A stretch of 64,000 bases of DNA from Centrapalus pauciflorus. Lineage: Eukaryota > Streptophyta > Magnoliopsida > Asterales > Asteraceae. The notes below the pieces were generated by a model. That model was not told the DNA's origin and made no database searches. It saw nothing but the letters and a program-made list of their open reading frames with translations. Numbering within the stretch: the first letter of the stretch is position 1; the number at the start of each line of letters is the position of its first letter. Location of the stretch: positions 248,001-312,000 of the forward strand of contig JAANYP010006955.1 in the NCBI GenBank assembly GCA_020465985.1, in the 5' to 3' direction. The position numbers and the translations under genes are program-made. Of this stretch, positions 1 to 13,000 are shown piece by piece.

Positions 1-856
1 AAAATATATTTTTCACATATAAAACTTTTAACAAACTATTAATAAAATAGTTTTCTGTTATAAATTATTTTAATTTTATTATGAGATATTATTATTAGAT
101 AAATAGATACAGTTTTGTATAGTTGATCAATTCTAATTATATGGATAGTCATGTGTTTATTAGAGTTTCTATTATGTTCATTAGTATTATATAAATATTG
201 ACTAATATAACATACTTGCGAGTGTTTCATTATTCCATAGGTATTATTTTAATCGGATATGTTGATGTATAAATTATCTTTAAATTTTTATCTATTATCA
301 TGTAAATCGATGCTAATAATAATAATATGATAAAGTGAAACATAATTTATAGTAAAATACATAATTTAGAATTAGTATTGAGATATTTATTTATTTACAT
401 TTTAAAATGGTTTTCTTTTTTACGATTATCATCCATAAAGAAGTTAAATCACTTTTAGAGGATTGGAGGTTGAAGAAAATCAAGGTTTATTGAGGTCACG
501 TGAGGCTGCTGCATAGCGTAGGCAACATAGTTTGACTTGTGGGGACGGCGGCTACTTTGAACGTGACCACAACGTGTCGTGCCATATTTGCTCTGCACCT
601 AAACCTCCCCTTTGGAATTCTATTCTTTCCTTAAACATGTTTCCTCTTATTATTTATTATGTGATTAATTGATTCAGTAAATATATATACACATTAATTC
701 ATAAATTAAACAAGATATTTCTCTTGATTCATGAATGAAAGGGATGATAGTAGCCCACGTTGAGAATTAAGTTTTTTTTTTTACAAAATAAACAACATAC
801 AATCATTGTATGCATTGAATAGTTGGTGTTTAATTGTTTATCAAATTATCGTATTA
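1..856. other. intergenic, no gene seen
   Basis: AT-rich sequence with no supportable ORF. A GC-richer patch at about 480-605 (including a CACGTG-containing stretch near 496) stands out from its surroundings but has no coding signal that I can recognise. Confidence 0.5.
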
Positions 857-1063
857 GGGGTGAGTTCAATGGAGAACCTCCATGCATCGAAGATCATTGA
901 AGAACCTTCATGCACCACCACAAATGCATCAAAATCCCGTGTGATGCATCATTATTTCCACGCGATGCATCTAATTCCTGGGTGATGCATCACGATTTTT
1001 TTGCGATGCATTGTGGTTCTTCAAGGTTCTTCGATGCATATAGGTTATCCATTGAACCCACCC
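857..1063. mobile_element. Foldback MITE with ATGCAT array
   Basis: The two halves are inverted copies. The left end GGGGTGAGTTCAATGGA pairs with the right end TCCATTGAACCCACCC, and similarity continues toward the centre. The element is flanked by TA on both sides (855-856 and 1064-1065), a possible 2-bp target duplication. It contains seven ATGCAT palindromes (at 882, 924, 944, 965, 985, 1006 and 1034). A similar terminus (GTTCTCCATTGAACC) lies near 23970-23985, so this is probably a family. There is no coding capacity. The superfamily is uncertain: TA duplication suggests Tc1/mariner, but the ends are not the classical Stowaway type. Confidence 0.65.
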
Positions 1064-3270
1064 TATCGTTTTATATGAACAAGTGTGTTTAAACAGTATT
1101 TATTATCACATTATGCATATTGTTTTCAAATTGTTGAAATCCATACAATATTAGTCACAAGTTTAACATCTTTAATTATTGGTTTAAAAAGATCGGATGC
1201 ATTATCAACCAATATAACTAGTATTTTACCTATAAAGGTAACATATAATGTGATGAGTACATTTGTAACTATGAATGTTTGACCCGGTCAACACATTGCA
1301 ACCTTCGCAGCTTCGCCCATTTGATGCTACTTAAAAGGGTAGTGAAATATGCATCACAAGAAATACCTCTTTACCCATGGCTGATATTAAAAGAGAGAAG
1401 ATCAAACGTCTGAGATTAACTCCCGATATTCACTGCAAACAATAAATAGTTATAATTTGTTCCACATAAACAATTAAAGACTAAACCAATAACATTTTAT
1501 GGAAGATATTTTCTTACAAAATTTTGAATCACAATAACACATATACACACAAAAGGTGCCAAAACGAAATAGTCAATCAATCTCGTCATTTATTTTTAAA
1601 TCCTCAAGAATAGTCGTGGGGTATGTTGTTATTTTCATAAGAGAGTGCTCCAATTAAGTTTCTTAAAGATAGGAGTCACAAAATTATTATTTTCATATAG
1701 TTTTTAGTTGGTTGTCACTCCGGTCACTTATCGCTCAATGAATTAACCAATGTTGTTTTGAAATTCACACAATTAACCAATGCAAACGAGATCAATAGAG
1801 GTGATGTATATAGATGTCAGTAATGCGCTACAATTCTCATTAAGTATGGTTTTTCAGTTGGCTTCAATTGATTAGGTTATTTTTAATAACGACAATTAAT
1901 GCGTTGTAGCTAGGGTTGGTTGGTAAGAAATGGTAAAGTGTTGTTTCTATATTACTCATAAACATTATAGTTCGGTATTGATGTTTTTTGATATTCGTTT
2001 GTTTGGTAAAAGAGTTTTACCTCTTATATCTAAATCGGTCATACCAACGGATGAAAATTGTACACGTATGTATGTAGCATGATTTAAAAAGCAATGAATG
2101 AGAATGGAAGCATGTTAGTTATCAACACCAAATCATATGTATGCAAGCAGATATTCCGGCCAATCATTCAATAATCAATCATTAAAGGATTTAAAATTAT
2201 TATATTAACTTTGTTTCTATGTATATATGGTGTACGTGCCGGTTTCTTGTTAATCCAAATGAATCACAACTAAACACATGCATGGAGCCATATATGGACC
2301 ATATATTATTTTCACAATTTGGTACTCGGGAGGGAGCATTCATATCCGGCCATCTGCTCAGCTCAGCCCAGCCAATTCAATATTTTGTAGTTTGGCAGAA
2401 ATTAATTAAATAGCTCGGACCACAACCTCCATTCCGTCACTGGTGAATCGTTACAAGAAAATAAATAAATTGCTATAGGGAAATAGCAATTTATTATGAT
2501 ATTTATTGATAATAATAAAGGTTTATTATGAAAAAAAACCAACATGTTTTCACATTTTTTGCGTACGTTCTCGTCCCTCCATGTTTTTTTTTTCCATAAA
2601 AGTCCTCAAGTTATTTTTTTTTAGTTTAGTGAAATTTGGATATTCATCCTTTTGTAATAGACCAACATTCATTCTTACGTACGTACTCATTCCCCTAGCA
2701 CCACACCCACCTTTACTTGTCTTTTGAGTTATCATCGTAAAGCCTAAAATAATCTCATTATGCTTCATCATGGTCGAAACTAGTAGGTAATTCAACTTCA
2801 TGTAATGCAACTTTTAACCATAATAAGAAGATATATCATGCATGTGAGTTGTGACACTAAGATTAATGCATCATTCTTTCAAAAAAATTTGTACATGTTC
2901 ATACACATTTCTTTTATGATGTCTTAACATGATATTAGTTTTTAATTGTTTCTAAAACTGAAAATGTGATGGAAACAAGCAGACAGTTATTAAGAAACGA
3001 TAAAGTTAAAATAAGATCATAGGGGTGGTAGCTACCTCTTGAGAGGTTGTATCACCACGTGTACGTGTGTTTAATACCAGTTACTAGAAAGGTTAAGGAG
3101 GTTTTGATGATGAGAGATAGAAATGTATCATTTGGAAAGAAGTGAGATTTGGCCGGTCAAGGAAAATAGGTTTGTAGAAAGTGCTCCAATGTTTTAATAT
3201 TCATAGAGGGTTTTTTTTAGGTTTTTAACAATATATCCCATATATCTATATAAACAAACCAATTTACTAA
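1064..3270. other. intergenic, no gene seen
   Basis: AT-rich, with only short chance ORFs (for example 2219-2413 and 2506-2727) that lack codon bias or recognisable motifs. No repeat boundaries could be fixed. Confidence 0.5.
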
Positions 3271-3294
3271 TGATGGCCTTAGGAGTGCTTGATA

Positions 3295-3474
3295 ACCACT
3301 TGACTTAGATCAAGTGGCCACCACCAAAGGTGGGAAGGGTTCCTCTTGGTTGAGGTCTCAGGTTCGAGTCTTGCCAATGACGTTTTTTCTTAAGTGGAGA
3401 TGTGGGGTTTGGTCCTCACCCTCAAGGTTTCTAACAACGGTAACCACTAACATCTGCTCTTAAAAAAAAAACAA
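3295..3474 (+). mobile_element. tRNA-like SINE candidate
   Basis: A GC-richer segment contains a box A-like stretch (about 3315-3330) and a box B-like GGTTCGAGTC at 3361-3370, at roughly tRNA-like spacing. It ends in an A-run (3462-3470). I could not find a convincing target-site duplication, so the exact 5' end is approximate. Confidence 0.5.
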
Positions 3475-4028
3475 ATTTGACAAAGTGTTGAATATAATGC
3501 ATTTGAAAGTAAGTGTGGAAGATGTGGAGATGACAAAGCTCAATTCTAAAGTTGATTGATGTTTTAAATGAGAGAATCATCAATAACTAATATCGAGTTA
3601 GAAGGATTGACATTATCACTGGTCCAAATCTGACATAAAATCATGGCCTCATGGGTAATGAAATGAGATGGTCCAAACTAATGGGCCCATGGACATTTCG
3701 ACTGGACCTATACTCAAACCGGGCTTTGACTTGATTTGTCATGTAAGAATAAAGCTGGTCCATTTCAGTAATTGTTAAGGTCTCAGGGGGTGAAACAGAC
3801 ATATAAGTGATAGTTCAAGGGCTTAGAGAGTTTGTCGGTTCCCCTTTCTAATAATCACAGAAGTCAGAAGTCATTAACTCGTGAATTTTCAGCTGTGCTC
3901 CACTGCCTCCATGCCTGGTTTTACTTTTATCAACAAACGCATAATTCAATTGAATACGAACCCTAGAAATCGACAATAAGATCTTTTCAGTTATTGTCTT
4001 CTGGATTAAATGTTTTGAACTTACGATC
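3475..4028 (+). promoter_or_regulatory. putative promoter and 5' UTR of the UVR/SnoaL gene
   Basis: Sequence immediately upstream of the first in-frame ATG at 4029. No clear TATA box was found. About 3870-4028 is the likely 5' UTR by position only. Confidence 0.35.
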
Positions 4029-7000
4029 ATGGAGGTATCAGCAGTTACCAATTCATTAGGGAAGCATCGAATGATCCGATCCATTTTCATCAACAATGTG
4101 AGTACCGATATTGGATTTTTACGAAGTTCCTGTTTTCGTTTCTCGTACTTGTTATTATACTAGTTCGTGCATTTGTTGAGGTTATGGTATATCTTATCAA
4201 CGCAAGCAACTGAAGAGTTTAGTATTAAATTACTTAAATATGAATAATCTACATTTCTTAGAGGAATCTGTTAGACTGTTACTATATGATATTGCCTTCC
4301 TCCTAAGATATAACTACATTTCGGGTTTTGATGTTTATGCATGATTGACATGTATCATTGGATTGGGGACTAAAATTTAACATCTAACTTTGTAGGACTT
4401 GTAGTATTTTGGAAAAGTTAACGTCGTTAGCATTTTTTATGCATTGGTATCTTGAAAATGAGAAATCAGTCAACTAAATTCAAAACTAGACTTCGTTCTT
4501 TAGTGGAGGGAGTAACAAATACTAAAAATGTTGCCATGTTGGTGTGGAATTTGTGGAATAAGAGCCTTTGCAGTTTGAAGTCTGAACTTTTGTTTGTGCA
4601 TTGGTCTGGAAATAGAAGTTCAAAATGTACCTCTTTTGGATCAAGGTAGCTGGATTTAGTACCAAATAGAGTGCATTACAGATTTGAACTCTTTTTTTAA
4701 TCTTTCTGTGCATTACATATTTACATGACTATCAGCAAACATGTTGCTAAATTATCACAATTTATTATGTAGTTATTTTCTTATGCTAGTGCGTCAATCC
4801 CCAGGGAAGCTTCTCTAACAACAGGGATCTCCGTAGCATGTCGACTTCTTGTGTTGGTGGTTTTGGAAGGATTGATACAACTTATTTGCTGTCCCAGAAA
4901 CAATACAATTTGGTTACAATCTGCAAATTGAAAAAAGAAATAGATGTCAAGCTTTTGCCTCACCGCCGCCTTTTCAATTATCGAAGAGGAATCCCTAGTA
5001 AGTGCTCTTTGGCTTGCCTTCCTTTGGAAGACATTATACCACTACAACCAAAAGCTCACATTGGCACCATGCATTGATTAGGAATATTAGAACATGTAAC
5101 ATAATTATGTTAATAAGGATACATAGTCGCATCCATGCCGAAGGCCTATTTTGCAATGGTTCCATACATGGTGGTTTTTTCATTCTTTGGTTTCTTAGTA
5201 AAATGCACATTTCTCTTTGCTTGGAGTTTTGTCTAATGGGATTCTACTAGGATGTACTAAATTGATTGTTATGCATGACTTCCTATGCTATCTCCATTCC
5301 AAAAATAACATAGAAGCCGCTTTCAAAATTTAGAATTGTATTGATTTATGGTATGTTCAACCTTGTCCTGTGATTGGAATCCTCGAGGCTCTACCATTAC
5401 CTGTATGCTAACTATGTTCTACAAATTCCCATAATGTGCACTAATAGTTAATTGTTTCGTAGAGCATATACATCGAACCCCTATCTATGATTGGAATCCT
5501 CTACCATTAAATGTGGTGTAAGCTTTGCATAATATAGTAGGTTAGGATCTACTACGTTGCTAAACGTGGTAATCAAGGATCAGAAGGGTGAGAAGCATTA
5601 CTAAAAAACCTAATACACCTTAGTATCAAACATTAATGGGCAGATTTTATACCATTAATAGAAAAGTTTGGATGTCTTGAAACTTGAACTAACAAGATTA
5701 GTGTAATACCATCGCACGATATATATATATTTTTTAATAGTTATGTTACAAATTGTGAAACATGTACTTTGAAAACTGAATAATTGACATAGCATATTGG
5801 TATCTCAAAATGCATAATTTTTTCTATGTATTGTTAAATATTTTTTAAAAAGGCAACGTGCACTACCACCTATGTAACAGCCTTAATCCCTTGGAAAATT
5901 TTTTTATATCTATGCCAAAGTTAAACATAAAGTTGAAAAGCCAAAACAAGAACAAAGGAGAATGAAGGCTAGCCAAGGAATAATACAAGCAAACACACAA
6001 GTAGCTTACTAAGCCCCCTTCCCACATGCCACATACACCTCTAGAAAAGCATGACATGGCAATGCTATTAAGCATGACATGGCAATGCTATTAAGCATGA
6101 CATGGCAATGCTATTAAACATGACATGGCAATACTATTAAGCATGACATGGCAAGCCTAAAAGTTATGTGTTGTCTTACCCTCCAAGAAAGTGGCAAGTC
6201 TACAAATCCTCCTAAGCAAAGCTAAGGGAATGAGTAAGCAACTTACCATTGAAACAACTAGGTGAACAAGTACCCCAAAGCAACACCCAAACACTATAAA
6301 TAGAGGCTTAAGGATACTCTTCATTTTCACCCCAAAACACTTCCTAAAAAGCTTAGAAGAGAATTTGAAGTTTCAAGACAAAGCAAAGTGAGTACTTATG
6401 TGCTTTTAATGAGATACTTATGTGCTATATAAATGTTTATGCATGTTAATGTCATAAAACTCTTATATGAGAACTTTACACATGTTAAAAATATCAATTG
6501 CGTATATCCGGAGTATACAATTAAGGGACGTCTTGCAAACGAACCTTAATGGGCAGCCCTTATGTGGACCCAAGGTTAAGATAAAAGTGATATGCTTAAC
6601 ATGAAGAAAATACATTTTACACATAAAAGCTTACTTTGAGCATGTAAATCATGAAACCATATTTACTCACTAAGCCTAAGGCTTATGTATTCATGTATGT
6701 ATCTCAGGAAACAGGGACCAAATGGACGATGAAGCATAGATTATAAGATTTCTTTCTTTCTTTTAAAGTGTAACTTTGAACTATTGTAATATATTAATCA
6801 ATAAAGATGGAGCTTTTATGTAATAAGAGAAGATGGTAGTTACAAAAAATGGTATCAGAGACATTAGTTCAAGAGACTTTGGTTTAACCTTAATATAGAT
6901 GGACCTAGACTTGAACTTAAGATTAAGAAAAATCATCTCTTTCACTACGTACATGTGTATATATACCTACGTATATGCATTTAACCATCATTTCAGATGC

Positions 7001-10000
7001 CTGAAAGGAGAGGAGAAAATTCTGAATATGGGAATGGATGGCTCATTGAATCACATGATCCGATTCCAAGCTTCGCTGACAACTTCCTCGAACCAATAAT
7101 CCCAGCATTTCATCCGGTTCCAGAACCGATAATCCCAACGTTTAACCCAATGGAACCACGTGAAGACTTTGAAATTTCTGACGCAAATAACTACTTCACT
7201 CTCACATACCCATGGGAAGAAGAGAATTGGCAACAAGAGAGGTTCACTCCACCACCTCGTGTTCCACCTCCTTCCCCGGAAGTAGAAAGCGTGCAAGATA
7301 ACTTTCAGGTTTCGGCGAGACTAACTTGGACCGATTTCAATGCCTTACTGGATCAAATAACGGAGGCGAATCATCAGTGTGCCGTCGCCCAAGAGGAACT
7401 ACATAATGAAAGATTTCACTATATGACTATTGAAGCCCAACTGAGGGAGGACTTGGAGAGGGCCGCTCAACTCCTAGACACCGCCTACTCACGAATTCAC
7501 TACTTAGAGGAGGAGTTGAACTACAATCGTCGAACAACGTTTTTTTGAAAATAATAATAGAAATTAGAAGCCTGAATTAATTATACAAAAAGGTCATACA
7601 AAAGGGGTTAAGAGGGAAAATTTTCTTATTTCCCTGAATTTTGTATAACGCCCTAAAACGAACGGTTAAAAGTATAAGAAATAGGCACTTATTACTTTTC
7701 GAAGTTTGTAACATATATATAAATTCTTTACCTCCTCTTTTACGCTTAAATGTTTTCGTTCTTCTAAAAGATGGCAGGTACCTTATCAGATAGTTATGAA
7801 CAAATCGAATATGTATATCTAGACGAAATTGAAATGATGACGCAAGAAAACGAAAACTGGAACCCGGGATATATACCTATTGAAGAATACGAAAGAATCC
7901 AGGATTACGTAGCTGAAGTAGATAATCATAACTGGGAACTCGAGACAAGATGTGGAAAGTACGAACAAGACCTAAGGATTGCAAAGAGGACCATTTCGGT
8001 TAAGGTTAAGGATCGAGTACGTTTTTGGAAAGAAGTGACTATTGGATGGTCAAAAAGAATCAAGGCATGGGTCAAACGAAAAATCAATAAGTCTAATGAA
8101 GAAGCTTCAATCCCATATCCCTCTCGAAATTTTAGGGAAATGCTAGAAGAGCGATATACTCCCTATAATTTCCATCTTGAGTAGACCGTGTGGATCTGTT
8201 TCATCTATATATATATATATATATATATACCAAAAAAAAGGGGGACCTAAATAAATTGTTACATTTTATGTTACAAAATTTTGTATAATGCATGTACTAT
8301 GTATATAAAGGATGTATATTTAGGTTGGTTCTCATGAGTTGATCTAATATTTTGTAGAATGAATACTCGGAGGACGAATAGAAATCATTCTGAAAATACT
8401 AGACCACCCACGCCAAGAAATAGGCGCAACACCAACCCTGTAAATCCCGTGGAGAGAATTAATATAGCAACTGAAGTCTCGCGAGGCATCCGTGAAAATT
8501 TACCCTCAATAGTAGCTCAAGTTCAAGCAGCTATAAATCACAACTCAACCCACGGAGAAAATACCGAAGAAAATCAACTAAGGCACGAACCAAATAATGG
8601 CCAAACATTTCGATGTGACTATAAGGCCTTCAAAACCACTAGTCCCTCTACATTCGAGGGAAAAGGGGGGCCCATAGCCGCTATGAATTGGCTCGATGAC
8701 ATGGAAAATTGTTTCGAGACATGTCAATGCGCCCCGGACCAACGCGTAAGGTTTTCCTCAACAAAATTAAAGTCAAATGCACTTTACTGGTGGAAGACTA
8801 TTCAAGCTAATCGAGGCATCGCAGGAGCAACAACAATGTCCTGGGAGGAGTTTAAACAATTGATAAATCAGAGGTACTGCCCAAATACTCGAATAAAAAT
8901 AATGGAGGAAGAATTCATCAAACTCGAACAAGGAGATAAGACTGTCGAAGAATATGTAGAAGTATTCATTGAAAAATCCCGATTCGCAACTGATATGATA
9001 ATAACGGAAGGGCGTAAGATAGGTCGCTTCACGAATGGGTTAAGAAAAGAATTACGACAATTGGTTAATATGTCAAAACCAAAGACCTTCCAAGAAGCAA
9101 TAGATTCGGCAATTCTGGCCGAAAAGGACAGTTATTCCCATCCTCCAATTGAGAAAAGGAAATTTGAAGGTAAGAATTTCGGTAAGATGCCCCAAAAATC
9201 AAGAAACACCGGTACAAGGATGGTTGAAAAACCACTTTGCCCTACTTGCAATAAAAATCATACTGGGGAATGTATGATGGGCAAAAACGTATGTTATAAA
9301 TGTGGAGAATCAGGGCATATGGCTAATCATTGTCCTACGAGAAAAGCATGTTACAATTGCGGGTCAACGGAACATCTCATATATAATTGTCCCAAGCCAA
9401 AGACTATACAACCATCAAAGGTTATAACCAACAAGAATAAGCCCGAAGCTGGAAAAGCCAAAGGAAGAATATTCCAAATTTCTGCTGAAGAAACCAAGGA
9501 AATGCCAGATGTGGTGACAGGTATCTTGCTAATTAATGAAAAACCTGCCAAAATATTATTTGACTCTGGTGCAGATAAATCAATAGTATCTACAAGGTTT
9601 TGCATACATCTAAATTGTATACCTAAGAAATTAGATCAAAAAATAAAAATAGAGACGGCGGATGGAAAGGTTACGGACATAAACGAGATTTATGAAAATT
9701 GCTCCTTGGAAATCAATGAGCACAAATTTCCTATCCAACTGCTACCCCTACCTCTAAATGAGTTCGATGTGGTCATAGGCATGGACTGGTTATCAGAAAA
9801 TCATGCCCATATAATTTGTCACAAGAAAATAGTAAAGATTAAGAATGAGGATGGCAAGGAAATAATCATTTATAATACTCATAAAAAGAATCCGTGTAAC
9901 CTTATTTCCTGCATGAAAGCAAGAAAGTATATACACAAAGGGTGTGAGACATACTTAGCATACTTGGTAGATACTAAGAAAGAAATTGAACGTATAGAGA

Positions 10001-13000
10001 ATATACCAATAGTCTGCGAATACCCAGAAGTATTCCCAGATGAATTGCCTGGATTGCCTCCTGATAGACAAGTGGAGTTTCATATTAACTTAGTACCAGG
10101 AACAGTACCAATGGCCCGCACACCCTACAGACTTGCACCATCAGAAATGCAGGAACTTATGAATCAACTACAAGAGTTGTTGAATAAAGGATTTATCCGC
10201 CCAAGTACGTCACCTTGGGGGGCACCAATACTCTTCGTTAAAAAGAAGGATGGAACTATGAGGATGTGCATCGATTACAGAGAACTTAACAAGGTCACCA
10301 TTAAGAATCGATATCCATTACCTCGAATAGATGATTTATTTGATCAGTTACAAGGAGCAAGCTTCTTCTCAAAAATAGATTTACGATCAGGGTATCATCA
10401 ACTAAAAGTACGGGAGGAAGACATACCTAAGACTGCATTCCGAACACGATATGGGCATTTCGAATTTCTAGTAATGCCTTTTGGATTAACAAACGCTCCC
10501 GCTATGTTCATGGATCTTATGAATCGGGTATGTAAACAGTACTTAGACAAGTTCATTATTGTATTTATTGATGACATTCTCGTTTATTCCAAGAGCCAAG
10601 AAGAGCATAAGCAACATTTAAGGACGACCTTAGAATTATTAAAGCATGAAAAGCTCTATGCCAAATTCTCAAAATGTGAATTTTGGCTACGACAGGTCCA
10701 ATTTCTAGGACATATCATAAGCGAAAAGGGTATCATGGTAGACCCAAGTAAAATCGAATGTATACAAAAATGGGAGGTCCCACAATCTGCCACGGAAGTA
10801 CGAAGTTTTCTTGGGTTAGCTGGATACTACCGACGATTTATTCAAAACTTCACTAAAATAGCAACTCCACTCACCACATTGACAAGAAAAATTGGCAAGT
10901 TTAATTGGGGGGATGCACAAGAAGAGGCCTTCCAAACTTTAAAAGATAAGTTATGCAATGCACCAATCTTAAGCCTGCCTCAAGGGATCGAAGACTTTGT
11001 AGTATACAGTGACGCTTCCAAACAGGGATTGGGGTGCGTGCTTATGCAAAAAGGTAAAGTAATTGCCTTCGCTTCACGACAATTAAAAGAACAAGAAAAG
11101 AAATACCCAACCCATGATTTAGAACTAGCAGCAGTAGTATTCGCTTTAAAAATTTGGAGACACTACTTATATGGTACAAAGTGCACTCTTTACACAGATC
11201 ATAAAAGCCTCAAATATTTATTTAGCCAAAAGGAATTGAATATGAGGCAACGAAGATGGATAGAATTATTAAACGACTACGATTGTGAAATCAAATATCA
11301 CCCAGGAAAAGCCAATGTAGTGGCAGATGCCTTAAGTCGAAGAGAGTCAATTAAACCCGTTCAAGTTAAAGCATTAACTTTGACTATTACAAACACCTTG
11401 TTTAAGGAAATTGAAAAAGCACAGCAAGAAGCCTTAAGAGAAGAAAATCAAAAGAGAGAAAGAATCTTTGGACAAGCTAAAATTCTAGAAGTCGATGATA
11501 AAGGGATCAGAAGATTTCAAGGACGCATCTGGGTCCCGGAAGTTGGTAACTGTAGAGAAGTAATTCTAGAAGAAGCTCATAAATCCAGGTACTCCATCCA
11601 CCCTGGGACTCATAAAATGTACAAGGACTTAAAGACCTTGTATTGGTGGCCGGGAATGAAGAAGTCTATAGTGAATTTCATCCAAAAATGTCTAACATGT
11701 TTAAAAGTCAAAATCGAACACCAGAGACCCTACGGACAGCTACAACCACTAGATATTCCCGTATGGAAATGGGAACATATCACTATGGACTTCGTCACAA
11801 GACTACCAAGAACACCGAAAGGCTTCGATGCTATATGGGTCATCGTGGATCGATTAACAAAAACGGCACACTTCTTACCAATAAGAGAAAAACAAACCTT
11901 GGAAACACTAGCAAAAATATATATGAACGAAATTGTTGCGAGGCATGGTGTGCCCTTGACAATCGTATCAGACCGAGACCCTCGTTTTACTTCGAATTTC
12001 TGGAAAAGCTTCCAAAAACAACTAGGAACCCGAATTAAAATGAGTACATCATACCACCCTCAGACTGACGGTCAAAGTGAAAGAACAATCCAAACTCTAG
12101 AGGATATGCTACGTGCATGTGCACTGGACCTTAAAGGACATTGGGATAGCCATCTACCCCTTATTGAATTTGCCTATAATAATAGTTATCATAGCAGTAT
12201 TAAGGCTGCACCCTTTGAGGCTCTATACGGGAGAAAGTGTAGGTCGCCCATCTGTTGGATGGAAACAGGCGAAAAGCAATTAACCGGTCCCGAAATCATC
12301 CAACAAACAGCCGATAAAGTTATTCAAATAAGGGAAAGACTCAAAACTGCACAAGATAGACAGAAAAGTTACGCTGATAGAAGAAGAAAACCCATTGAAT
12401 TTCAAGTGGGTGATATGGTGTTATTAAAAGTGTCGCCTTGGAAAGGAGTTCTGCGTTTTGGTAAAAAGGGTAAATTACGACCTCGGTATATTGGGCCCTA
12501 CAAAATAACCGAAAAGATCGGGACAGTGGCATACCAACTGGAACTACCAGATGAACTAAAGGGAATACACCCTACTTTCCATGTGTCCAATCTAAAAAAA
12601 TGTTCTACCGAGAAAGATGTTGTAATTCCCACCGAAGAAATTTCGGTCGATGACAAACTCAATTTCGAAGAAAAACCCATAGCCATCACCGAACGTAAAA
12701 TCAAAAAGCTTCGTAACAAGGAAGTATCTTTGGTCTTGGTCTACTGGGACTGTTGCCATGGAATGGAAGCTACGTGGGAAGTGGAGTCCGAAATTAAAAA
12801 GAAGTATCCCCATCTTTTCGAATGAATTTTCGAGGACGAAAAATCTTAAGAAGGGAAGACTTGTAACAGCCTTAATCCCTTGGAAAATTTTTTTATATCT
12901 ATGCCAAAGTTAAACATAAAGTTGAAAAGCCAAAACAAGAACAAAGGAGAATGAAGGCTAGCCAAGGAATAATACAAGCAAACACACAAGTAGCTTACTA

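Larger units (their letters stand above)
5873..6844 (+). repeat. 5' LTR, 972 bp
   Basis: Starts TGTAACAGCC and ends GGTAGTTACA. It has the same length as the 3' LTR (12862-13833). By eye the two differ at only two positions: C versus T within AAGCC(C/T)CCTT near 6016, and A versus C in ATCATG(A/C)AACC near 6654. It contains a 23-bp tandem repeat block, a TATA box, a splice-donor-like GTGAGTA and an AATAAA signal. Confidence 0.95.

Noticed and set aside
4029..4997. Exons 1-2 as a separate small gene
   Set aside because: They end at good donors, and their phases join exactly to exon 3 at 15652, giving a transit peptide for the UVR/SnoaL protein.
5863..6075. 70-aa minus-strand ORF, repeated at 12846-13064
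   Set aside because: Occurs twice only because it lies in the two LTRs; low-complexity and antisense to U3.
6048..6154. CRISPR-like regular repeats
   Set aside because: Units are directly adjacent with no spacers, in a plant LTR; a plain tandem repeat.
9351..9605. 84-aa minus-strand ORF in gag
   Set aside because: Antisense shadow of the gag-pol frame, no motifs of its own.
11643..12038. 131-aa plus-strand ORF within integrase
   Set aside because: Alternate-frame shadow of gag-pol, whose catalytic residues lie in the main frame.
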